Source: Capsicum annuum
Lineage: Eukaryota; Streptophyta; Magnoliopsida; Solanales; Solanaceae
DNA length: 64,000 nucleotides
Direction: 5' to 3'
NCBI RefSeq assembly: GCF_002878395.1
Contig: NC_061116.1
Span: 119,884,692-119,948,691 of the forward strand
Below, piece by piece: positions 33,153-44,283 of this stretch (position 1 is its first letter; every line of letters begins with the position of its first letter). The position numbers and the translations under genes are program-made. The notes below the pieces were generated by a model. It ran no database searches. It worked only from the letters and a program-made list of their open reading frames with translations, and was not told the origin of the DNA.

Positions 33153-35561
33153 TGATATGACCCAATCGGTGGCCTTATTGTAATGGGCATCCCAAGTATG
33201 ATAGGGACTGAAGACCACTCTTGTTACCCAACCCAACCCAAACTCCAGCTGCCTACCCTGAGTTAGCTGAATTTCAAACATATAACAAGATAGTGTAATA
33301 GCTTACATGAAGACTCTAGGATAGGATTACAACCATGACCTACCAAACCAAGTTCAACCATCCCATACCAATCATCCTACCATACCAAACCAAACCAATA
33401 CCAAAACAAGGGCCATAAACCAGGCCATAGCCAAATAAGTTCCAAAACATAATATGATTAATCCTAAAATGAAATACGATGTAATAACCAATAATATTAT
33501 CAACCGATATTAACCCAAATACTAATGCCAATGCTAAGGTTGACACCAATACCGATCCCGCCCATTCAAACCCATAGCAGTACCGCAAAACCTCTAACAA
33601 AAAGAGCGAGAATATCCAGTTGAGACGTGCCCCCAATCATATCCAAAAAGAAAACAAAAATGTCTAAAAATATCCATAACATAAAATGGAGCCTTCTAGA
33701 AAGATGGAAGCTCACCACTTCAATCCAACAGTTTTTCTTGAGTCAATCACTATATAGGAGAAGTAGAACGAATAGTTCCTGCAGAGCGTGGTTATACAAC
33801 CACTCAAAGATGGGTTAGCGAGTGATCTCTAGCATGAACCCAAGATAAGGATAAAAATGCCATTTATAAAATCAAGTAAAACCATCTATACGCACACAAA
33901 CCATACAAATATATATCTGTTCGAAGAAAGAGAACCGAGTTTGTCATGCCATTGAAACCTTTACTTGGGTTATGTAGCTTTGCCGTTCTAAACCACCCAT
34001 GGGCTATATGGTTTCAACTTCTCCTACTGAAAATGCCCTAGTGCGTGAAGTCGCACGACTAGGTAAGAAAACCTGGGATGACTAGTACATCCACAAATAT
34101 AAAGTGTGACATCATGCACACGGTTACCAAGACCAACCTCACAGCGGCAAATATGAGTTTCCAATTTTGGGTTCCCCGGGACCTCCACCTTCTATGGCTT
34201 TGCTACCCAGCCCACTATTTTTGCCCAATTAAAGCCATTACCAAGCAACCAACAATTCCATTAACCATTTATTAACCAAGACCATTAATAGTGGTATCAT
34301 CATACCAATAATAACTTGTAATTTTTGTCTATATCCAACCATAATAGGTTTAAGGGATTCCATATACCCTTCGTAATTTCTAATTAACCTAAACCATGGC
34401 CACCGAGGCCTTTTCAATTCATTTAAAACTATTTAAACTATTCATATCAGTTATGGTTCCATTACCAAGTTTAAACCATACATAAGTTCTATTGAAAAAC
34501 CAATATTATAGTGAAAACATTTTCTTAAAGGCATTTTATCAAACACATTGGGGGTATAGTATTTCCAAAACCAAAGTCCATTACCAAAGAACCATTCCCA
34601 TGCAACGAATTATCCAAAACCACCATTAATTCATATAAAAAATCATTAAAACATGGGAAAACCATAACCAAACATTTATAACCAAAAGCCCCAAATCATA
34701 GTTGATAACCCAAAATCATACAATAATGAAATCATAAAAGCATTGTATATAACCATGCCTTTAATTGGAACTAACAATGAGGGAATATAAAATGCCTTAA
34801 TTGACAAAGTACATGAAGAAAAACCACCAAAAAGATCCCCAAATTAGTCCTCTAGTTGAAACCCTGGCTTTCTTGCCCAAAAGCTTTTGAGAGAATTGCA
34901 GAGTGTTTAGGAAGAGTTTCTAAGTATTAATTAATAGAATAATAGGGTAAATAGCCTCCCAAGTGAGTTAGAAGTCATGTGACCTTATTAGGATAAGTGG
35001 AGAAATGTCCAGAATACCCCCACTTAATCTGCATAAAATCCCATCATAGGAGTATGACTGACCCTCACGATTTGCACCCTTCGGTACGAGTGGTACCCAC
35101 CACTCGTATCCTAAGCCTTAACCCTTGGACCCAATACGTTCCAGTGTATGACTCATCCTATCCAAGTCGTATCAATAGCATGCGATCCATACCCTTCACT
35201 CGCATACCTGGCAAGATAGAATCATAAAGGCTTTGAACACTGGCCACCATACGAGTTCTGAGTATGACTTGTACTCTGAGTTATGTATCCTGGTGAGCTG
35301 CTCGTACTCATATCTAACTTAATTTATCAAATCTAAGGTTAAGTGAAGAAAAAAAATGATCTATATCCAACCATACAACTCGTACTACCAAGTCGTGCCC
35401 GTTCTAGTTACAAAAATCCATTCCACCAACCAACACTGGTCAGCATATGATTGGACCATACCATTCATACCCTAATATATGGCTCATACCTTTGATTCGT
35501 ATTGGATCCAAAAAAAAGAATTCTAGGAAATTTTGTAAGATCCAAAAACTAGGGTGTTTTT
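33153..35561 (-). repeat. Chromovirus C 5' LTR
   Basis: 2,409 bp. Aligns with the segments 12407-12441, 13425-13841, 21333-22856 and 27604-28039 of the broken 3' LTR. The U3 part (about 35040-35480) is packed with variants of ACTCGTATCC and CATACGACTCATACC, including the inverted pair TACGAGTGG/CCACTCGTA around 35081-35108. The + frame at 34997-35227 is LTR sequence, not a gene. Confidence 0.85.
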
Positions 35562-36626
35562 GGTAATCAATAGTTAGTCTAAGTTTTAGCTAAGTATTTT
35601 GGGTTGGCTAGATATATGGTCCTGGTGTTAACCTTTTGATAAAACACCATATTTCACTCATGAATTCTTTTGAATACATCATGAGTGTGTCAAGTTTACC
35701 AATCCATTACCTCAAACTAGAATCATTATTTCTAAGATGATACTTAATTGCTAACTCACATAATACCCTTATTTCTAAGATGATGCGAGGAGCAAAGCTA
35801 ATTTAAGTTGTTGTTCACATTTTCTCCTTACCCATTTACCTCTTTCAAGGATGATATGGGATCTAAGACAAATGGGGTTTTTACTCCTAATTCTCAATTC
35901 AAATTGGAGTAAGAGTAAAACCCATCACAGTTAACTAATTATTTGGACTAATAATCAACACCCACACATTATTTACCTCCTAATCCAACATAAACCCAAG
36001 ATATAAGTTTAGTTATTCATGAATTTAAAGAGAAGAAATATACCCAAATTGGCATGTAATTTAGTCATCATAAGCAAAATAAGTATATATCCAAACTTCA
36101 TTTTCAATTTATAACCTAATCTCTCTTGGAATAATCTTGGCAATTATTTCTTCACTCAATATAAAGTATTTTTCTATCCAAAACTGGAAAACTGGATGTG
36201 GAAAATATTGAAGGTTCATCCTTTTATATCTTAGGACTGAGTTTTTAATTTCTAATTTTCCCCCTAAAATATGCCCAACCTATCACGATTGCACTCCCTC
36301 AATTATGGTTATAATTTCGTGTTTGTTTGGCATAATATCACGATTGCCACCCTAACTTTATGGACTGGTCGCGATCGCGACCCTCAAATTGCGATTGCAT
36401 CACCTGAAGGTTACCTCCCAGAGATTATCTTCAACTTTTGTTAATATTTTGGCCATTTCCCTTCCTTTTCAGCTTTGTCTCAACTTTTTTTCATCATGCT
36501 TACATGTAGGATCACAAACATCAAAATTTAGTGTATTTTACATGAAACTATTCCCATATATTCAATCATATCACCATAGTGTTCAAGAAATTAGATACAA
36601 ATGAGTGGAAAATTTGCCACTCATTT

Positions 36627-38190
36627 ACTCCCCCAACATAAGATTTTGTTTGTCCTTAAGCAATACTACTTCACACTCAATGAGACTACTCAACTTTGAA
36701 TTTAACATTATTCAATCATATGGACACCATAACTATGAACTTGATTAGCACTAATGATTAGTCAACAAGCATCAGAAGTGCTAACTACACAACACCCTCA
36801 AATTCAATCACATTTTCAAGGATGCAAAGAAATTTCAAGAATAGTTAAGCAACAACAACCAATTCTTAAGAATTGACTCCTCATCAATAGTACATTAAAT
36901 ATTTTTTCTTTGCCTTGCTTTAGGAAGATGCTGACTTCACCAATATATCCTAGTCTATATGCCTCCTTATAAATGGAAGTCCCAACACACCAAATTTTCA
37001 ATATGCAACAAGGGACACATGTGCAAGCAGTCATACTCACAAAAAATTTCTCAATATAAAAAAGTATCATGCCATATGCTTGCCCTTATTTTCAATTGCT
37101 ACTAACTCAAAAAACACTTGTTTGGAGATCCTGAAGGTCTTTTTCAAGCTTGTTATAGTCTCGGGGAAGGGTAGGATAAGCATTTAGGATAAAAGTAACT
37201 ACACCCTCCTTTAATTCTACATAACACTCTAACCAAAGTAAACTTGGGTCATTGGCCACTCTATTTATTCATATTTTGCACTTGTGCCTATTTTTTCTTT
37301 ACTTTAGTTTACTCATCTTTTGAAAGCATTGTCTTCTCATTTCTATTCTTATTGCACTCACATGCTTTTCTTTCTTTTGTTACTTTCTTTCTTTTTCCAT
37401 TATTGGTTTGCTTTTAGGCATTTATTTTACAAGACCATGTCCATGATCACCTCTTTTAAGTTTCACCACACCCTCATCTTAGGATTTTAGACTCAAGTTG
37501 ATAATTTTAAGTTCAATCAGGGTAAGTTTCAAGAGAAAGATAACTTTTAAATAGTTAGAGGCATGTAACATGGTTGCCAAAGAAAGGCTTACAGGCTCAA
37601 AATGGGTGACTAAGGATATCATTCATACACGGGAAGGATTTAGGATAAAGTGTCATTCAATAATCATAAAGGTGGCCTAAGATCATTTGTCCAGCCTCGC
37701 ATAATAAAGATTAGCTTTGAAAGACCAATGGGTCAAGTTCAAGATGACATAAGTTAGCACGAGAATTATTTAACCACACATGGCATGCAAACTATTTTAA
37801 AAGGATTAATTCCATTTCCTACGCAAGAACAAAATGAGTTATTTATCATATTACTACAAAATAAAGAATTTGGAGTCACAAAAAGAGACAAAGCATTGTT
37901 ACAAAATCATTCAATTCCATGCCCTTGATTTTTACAAAAAAATTTAGATAGGAGAGGGTGGGTGCTTATTTTACACTTCACCATACAAGATTAATTATCA
38001 CTAGCACCAATCAAGTTGCCATTTCATATTTGGGATCTAATGAGGGCAATAGTTATGGATACTCAGACTTCATTATAGTTGCAATGTCAACCCCAATTTG
38101 TAATGCCACTGGTAATCAGATTCCCCTTATATATATGACTCCAACACCTCAATATGTCAATTTTCCCTTAAGAATATCGTTATTCTATCT
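36627..38190 (-). repeat. Element E interior, noncoding
   Basis: Purine tract (complement CTCCCCCAACATAAGA at 36628) beside the LTR, followed by about 1.5 kb without a convincing frame. The style (pyrimidine-rich tracts at 37260-37420, short imperfect repeats) matches the 3' noncoding part of D and D2. Nothing else is recognised. Confidence 0.4.
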
Positions 38191-38204
38191 ATCATAGAGA
38201 AAAA

Positions 38205-38400
38205 TTCATCTAACATATCTTATGATGAGGTCTCAATTGAGATATTAGATCAGTAGGTTCATCGATTAAAGACCAAGGACGTGGCATCAATTAAGGTTCT
38301 ATGGTAGAACCACAAGGTGGAAGAGGCTATATGTGAAACGAAAGCAGATATGAAGTCCAAATATCTGTATTTGTTTTTTTTACTTTGGATATTCATACGG
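38205..38400 (+). pseudogene. C' pol 3' end: chromodomain
   Basis: SYDEVSIEILD*QVHRLKTKDVASIKVLW*NHKVEEAI with a following KADMKSKYLYLF matches the C chromodomain (28290-28400) residue for residue in pattern. Two in-frame stops (asterisks) inactivate it. Chromodomains of this group guide integration to marked chromatin. Confidence 0.75.
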
Positions 38401-38576
38401 AAGGTATGTTTTCTTGATCACACCTTTATTTTCTACCATCATTAAATAGTTCCTTACATCTTTGTTTTCTAACTTAGTTAAAGGTTGGATTGATATTGGA
38501 TAATTCAAATGAATTGCGCTTATGTTTAACCTGCCTTGTCCATTATTTGGGGATAAATGATCCTAGTGGAGGAGAT

Positions 38577-41137
38577 TAAAACACCTTGGGTTTGGACCCT
38601 TAGAAAATTCCTATATTTATAGTTTTTTGTTAAGATATGACTAGGGGTACAGGTCGTATGATGGGGTATGGTTGGTAAGGCTTGGTCGTACACTAATTGG
38701 TATTGGTTGATGGATTGGATTGGGTTCTGGAATGGGTACGACTTGGAGGGTACAGGTTATATGGTTGGATATGGGACATATGGTTTGGGTTTTTCCTTTA
38801 ATTAATCTGAGGCTTAAATTAGATCTGAGTATGAGTGGGTCGCCATAAGCCTTAAGATAGGGTATGATTTATTCCATTGACTCATATGGTAGTCAGTGTT
38901 CAAATTTCCTTTGGTTATATTATGTCAGCGATATAGTTTAGGACTACTAATCATATAGTTTGGGTACAACTTGGTTTAGGTAAGTCATATGCTGGCAAGT
39001 GTTGGGTTTAAGGGGTAGATCTAGGGTACGAGTGATGGTTACCACTAGTATTGAAGGGTATGACTGGTATGGTTATTCGGACCACTTGATGAGAAATTTA
39101 AGCAGTTTAAGTTAGGGGTAATTTGGATATTTCCCCACTTAACCACTTAAGTCCCTAGGACTTATAATTCTATTGGGACATCATTTACCCTATTATTCTA
39201 ATCTTAAGCAGTTAGAAACACTCTTTAATTCTTGCTAAGGATCTTGGGTAAAGAAAGGCTAGGGATTCATCTAGAGGAGGAATTTGGGGCTTATTTGGGT
39301 GATTTCTCTCTATCATCTTCATAATCTAAGGCATGTACTCCTCCCTCATTGTTAGTTCTAACTAAAGGGATGTTTTATACAATGTTTTCATGGCATGATT
39401 ATTGTATGGTTTTCAAATATACGCTGGTTTTTCGGTATTAAATGTTTGGTTATGGTTTTCCCATGTTTTAATTATGTAATTACATGTTTTAATGGTAGTT
39501 TGGACAACTGGTTGCATGGGAATGATTAATTGGTAATTGGAATTGGTTTTGGAAACACTATGCCCCCAATGTGTTTGATAAAATGCCTATAATAATGTTT
39601 TTGCTGTATTATTAAACATTTAATGGAACTATTACATGGTACGGTTTAGTAATGGAACCCTAAATGGTATAAGTGATTTGGAATGAATAAACGGTAAGGT
39701 TTAGTGGTTATGGTTATAGTCAATCAAACTTCCCTGTGGGGTACCTGGGATTACCCCAAGAAAACTTAGTAATGGAACACTTGTGGGATACATGGGATTT
39801 CCCTAAGTTAACTTGATAATGTAATCTATGGGTACATGGGAATCCCTTTAAATAAAAAGGTTGGCTAAAGACATTTCTTGCAATCTATAGTCGGTATGAC
39901 GATACCACTACTTAAAGCCTTGGTTAATAAAAATTGAATAATGGTTTGGTTGGATGGTAATGGTTTTAATTGGGTACTAATGGCGGGGTGTGATAGCTAA
40001 CCATGAAGGTGTGAGTCTAATGGAAGGACACTAGAAACTCATGTTTTCCAAAATGAGGGTTGGTCATAGCAACCATATATGATACTATGAGGTACTCGGG
40101 AATCCTCTAAGTATACTATATATATGTATCATGGAGAGCGAAGGGTACTTAAGAATCCCCTACTTTTGGTATTTCTGGTTCATGCAGATATACGTATCGT
40201 GGGCCCGTTCAGGGGGTTACACTGGACCCATATAGCTCGTGGGTGGTTCTAGGATGGTTAAGCTAAATATACCCAGGTTAATGGTTTTAAAAGCATGCTA
40301 AACTCGGATCCCTTTTTCGGTATGGTTATATATATATATATACATATATATAAGTGTGTATATAAATATATGTGTGTATATATATATATATATTAATATG
40401 TGTGTATATATACATACACATATACACACACACACACATATATATACATATATATATGGTTTGTATGCATATGGTTGATTTAATTGGTTTTACTGGATAG
40501 CATTATGTTATCCTTATCCTAATTTCATGCTAGCATTCACCCGCTAACCTGTCTTCAGGCGGCTGTATCTCCACGCGATGCAGGAATCGACCGTTCTACT
40601 CCTCTTGCTTAGTGATCGGATATGGGATCAGCTATTGGATTGAAGTGGTGAGCTTTCATATTATGAAAGGCTCCATTTCATATCATGGATGTCTTTAAAT
40701 ACTTTGGTTTATTTATGGATATTTATTTTGGCTATGGTTGGGGGCATGTCCCAATCCGATGTTATTTTTATTTTGGTTAGAGTTTTGTGTGACTACTGTT
40801 GGAATGGACGGGATGAGTAGTGCTGTCAGCCTTAGTATTGATATTAGTATTGGGGATAATACTGTTGCACTGGATTTATGATTGTTCCATCCTTTTATAT
40901 TATGTTATGGACAAGAACTTGGTAATTGTTTTCATTGATGGCTTATGGTTTTTGTTCGATAATTTGGTCGTTGGTTGGGTTTTGTACTGTTGGACTCATT
41001 TAGGTCGGTCATGGTCATAGACATATCCTAGAGTCTGGATTTGTCCAACTATGCTATCTTGTTATACATTCAAAATTCATTCAAATCAGGGTATGCGTAT
41101 TAGGAGATTAGATTGAGTAATGAGGGTGGTCCCCGGT
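38577..41137 (+). repeat. C' 3' LTR, main part
   Basis: Starts TAAAACACCTTGGG after the purine tract. Inverse of the C LTR throughout, for example TTTGGTTATGGTTTTCCCATG and GGTGAGCTTTCATATT...AAGGCTCCATTT. Its U3 (38640-39080) carries the C-type TATGACT/ACGACTTGG short repeats. An expanded TA/CA microsatellite lies at 40325-40457. The 41137 end is the element B insertion point. Confidence 0.8.
40325..40457. repeat. Compound (TA)/(TG)/(CA) microsatellite in C' LTR
   Basis: About 130 bases of TATATA, TGTGTATA and CACACATA runs. The C LTRs have only a short tract at the same place (21642-21657 and about 33900-33920), so this one has expanded after insertion. Confidence 0.9.
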
Positions 41138-41456
41138 TGTAACACCCCGAATCTAGTACCCAGAATGCTACACGGTACTCATGAGCTCGAAGGACCACAA
41201 GCTAACCCATGACTAATATCTGTACCTGAACACTGCATAATATATTGTATAATATGGAAATAAAGGCTGAAAGGCCATAAGGTTCAAAACTGATAAAACA
41301 TAAATCTGAAAGTACGGTATATCAATACCAAAAACAAACTAAAACAAAATTGTTTGAACATACTGTAGTCCAAAAATCCTCTAAAACTAAACTTTATGAA
41401 TAAGGAGTTGATGGGATATGTCCCCAACTAACTCAAACTACTGAAATAAACTATGT
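41138..41456 (-). repeat. Element B 3' LTR, outer piece
   Basis: Starts (plus strand) TGTAACACCCCGAATCTAG, closely related to but distinct from the element A LTR start at 41457. It ends at the A target duplication TATGT and continues at 50999. Confidence 0.8.
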
Positions 41457-44182
41457 TGTAACACCTCGATTCGCTGAACCGGAATGCTACACGGTGCTCA
41501 TGACCTCGAGGGACCACAAGCTAACCCATGACTGATATCTGTACCTGTATACTGCAAATCATGATATACTAATGCGTAACACATAGAACTATAAGTCCAT
41601 AAGGTTCAACTGAATATAATCTTGTGGGTGAAAATACCCAAAATAACTTAATCTGAACGTAAATATGAACATAAATCTGAACATAAATCTGAAAGCCTCT
41701 AAACTATCTGAATAAGGAGTTGAAGGAACATGTCTCCAACTAACTCCATAAAACTGAACTGAAGAAATAAATAAATGAATCAAATCATATTGTCCTTAAA
41801 TCAATGAGGACCACTGTATCTATTCAACTGGAATGCTACCGCTATTGCTGGGCTGGAGCTCGTGTCTCGGAACCTATGGTGTAACATGAAAAGAAAGCAC
41901 CGTAGCATAAATGCGTTAGTACAATTGGAGTACTGAGTATACGAGGAAGGTAGGCTAAACATAAAGGGTTTCATGCATGAACAACACTGATTGACTAATA
42001 TAAATGTGGGAGTGTAAACACACATATATAGAAACTAGAACCATGAATACGTGATAGCATGACCTATAAGCTAATACATGGTTTACTGATAACTGTCATG
42101 ACTGATACAAAAACTGATAACATGGACGACTATATCTGACAGTCCTATATATACTGAAATTTGAAGAAAGCCCAGAGTTTTTTTATTGAGACTGATACTG
42201 AAACTGTAGGAAGTAGTGTTTAACCGACATGCCCTATGTATGCCGTTATAAGCTAAGCTGGGGTCCAATCTCTATCCCAACTGGAGGGGTGTCAATACCG
42301 TGCCACGGGTAAGGACAGCCTATGAGTGACCCTTATCTGGCGGGTACTCAATGAGAATGGTGGGAACCCTAAACTGACGGGTTAAGCCACCTCATCAACC
42401 CTAATCTAACGGGTTAAGATATCTTAACCTACGCTGGTTACGTAGTTCTGGAACACAAGGATGAGTACTAAGAATCACACCCTGAACTGGCGGGAGAGTT
42501 ACCATCCTTGGGTTTAGTCGATGCTAACCTCTACTCCCATCTGGAGGGACTGGACATGAATAATTGACTGTGTATGACTTAATCTTACTGAATTCCATAG
42601 ACTGGCGGAATGTTACTGATATCTGACAACTGACTAAGATCATGAGGTTTTCCTGAGTCACATGACTGACTGAAGTCTATGTAATCATAGCTTGAGTTCG
42701 GATATCGTGAAACATGCCATGGATCTAGGCACACAGCTATATTTTTAGGGTACAAGTACCCCCAGGACTCGATGGAAGGAAACTGACACACATGACTGAC
42801 TTGATCATAAGAGTAGAGTCCATAATTTATAATATCATAAGTAGGGATCTCATACTAAGCATAGTTATCAATAATGTATTGCATGGAAAGGATTTCATAT
42901 CACATGGAAGTACTTGGACAATCGTAATATCATGTTCATTGCATAATCATATTAGCAATACATACCAATAGCATGGAAGTTCATGTAGATTGCATGGTTA
43001 TCATACATCTTGTTCATAAGTAGGATTTGCAAGTAAACATAGCATAATCTCATAAGAATAGTTCATGAGTATTCCAACAACATTTACAAGGCACATTATC
43101 AACATAGAAGTCATTGCAACGTAAGGGCATATCATGAATCCTTCACTTAATCACAATTTAGCTATATTGCATAATTTCTAGTTTCTTAGGCATTTTATCA
43201 AACACCTTACATGCACATCTTAAGAATAGGTAAAATCATCAAATTATACATCATGAACAACCAAATTTACATGTTTCCAACTCATATGATATCATGAAAT
43301 TAAAAAAAAACATATAAAGATTCCATCTTGGGAATAACCCAATATTAAAAACATGATCATCAACACCCAACAATATATAAATCATACTTTATAATGAAAA
43401 AGAGGGTTTTTGAGCTTTATGGATGAAAGGGATCCATAAATCAACTCACGCATACCTTAGAAGGAAGATTCTTGTTGATTGACGAAGGAATTTCCATGAA
43501 ATTGGATCTTCAAGCTTAGTTACGCAACCCTAGTTGTTTTTCTATTTTAGTGCTCTTGGATGATGAGCTTTGAGATGATAATAGGGTTTTAATATGTTTA
43601 GAAGCTATATATTTCATAGGGTTAAGTTTAGGGACGTGTAAGGAGTGTTAAAAGACTTAATTACCCTTAAAATAACTCAAAACGGAGTGTTAATGGCACC
43701 TGGAACTGACTTAGGCGGCGCCCAAGTGATTGCCGGAGCTAGGTTGGGTGGCTCCTAACCAATCGCCTATGTTTGGGTTGGGCGGCGCCTAACCAATCGC
43801 CTATCCGTACTGTCTCTCATGAAAATGGGCATAACTTTTCACTCGGGTATTGGATTAAGGCAAAATTGGTATTGTTGAAAAGCTAAATCGATTGTCTACA
43901 ATTTGGTGGGTCTAAATCAGACAAAATACCATATTAACATTGAGTTATACTCATTAAATGATGACCCTTGCGAAATCGAACACTAAAACTTGATGGATTC
44001 AAAAACTCTTAGCTTGTATTACCTTAAGTGACTCATATGAACATGCTTAATGTATCATAAGCTAACCTATCACTGGGATATTCATTGTAAGTCATGTACT
44101 CAAGTATGAATCACAGGATAGGAGATATCACATGTAGGAATAATTATTTACTTCGTAGCTTAGAAATATGCGGGGTATTACA
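41457..44182 (-). repeat. Element A 3' LTR
   Basis: Plus-strand ends are TGTAACACCTCG and GGGGTATTACA. The U3 contains the conserved block with AAAGCTAAATCG (about 43830-43920) and the GC-rich repeat module GGGCGGCGCCTAACCAATCGCC (43710-43805). A TATA-like ATATATAG (minus strand) lies at about 43605. Frames such as 41589-42791 on the minus strand are LTR sequence and recur in the 5' LTR. Confidence 0.9.
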
Positions 44183-44183
44183 A

Positions 44184-44197
44184 TATCTCCCCCTTGG
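44184..44197 (-). promoter_or_regulatory. Element A polypurine tract
   Basis: Minus strand CCAAGGGGGAGATAT directly before the LTR start TGTAATACCCC. An identical tract occurs in B at 53387-53397. Confidence 0.85.
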
Positions 44198-44283
44198 GAA
44201 CATTCGTCGTTGAATGAGAATTTACTGAGAAGGGATACAAGATAATAGAACCTAAACTGAACATGAAGAACTGAAACTTGATC

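Larger units (their letters stand above)
12407..35561 (-). mobile_element. Tekay/Del-type chromovirus C, complete but decayed, nested inserts in its 3' LTR
   Basis: Minus strand: 5' LTR 33153-35561, primer site, gag, protease, RT, RNase H, integrase, chromodomain, purine tract, 3' LTR 12407-28039. The 3' LTR is broken by the hAT-type element, element D and the LINE; without these inserts and their target duplications it is 2,412 bp, against 2,409 bp for the 5' LTR. Flanks GCTAA (12402-12406) and GGTAA (35562-35566) fit a 5-bp target duplication with one change. The LTRs are clearly diverged and the coding region is full of stops, so the insertion is old. Confidence 0.85.
12127..38190 (-). mobile_element. 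Remnant of Tat-like element E, split by chromovirus C
   Basis: Two parts flank element C. The left part (about 12127-12406) and the right part (35567-36626) together make an LTR-like sequence of about 1.3 kb. On the minus strand it would start TGAGTGGCAAATTTTCC, preceded by a purine tract (TTGGGGGAGT, complement at 36631-36640). The internal part (36627-38190) has no reading frame of note but resembles the 3' noncoding region of elements D and D2 (tract next to the LTR, then GTTTGTCCTTAAGCA at about 36646). The left border is a guess. The right side is cut where element C' begins. Confidence 0.4.

Noticed and set aside
38191..41137. Independent cellular gene upstream of the nested elements
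   Set aside because: The only coding-like pieces are the C-family chromodomain and LTR sequence; the 40820-41020 frame is LTR.
42585..42791. Repeated small minus-strand ORF (again at 49398-49604)
   Set aside because: The two copies lie at the same place in the two LTRs of element A, so duplication comes from the LTR pair, not from a gene family.
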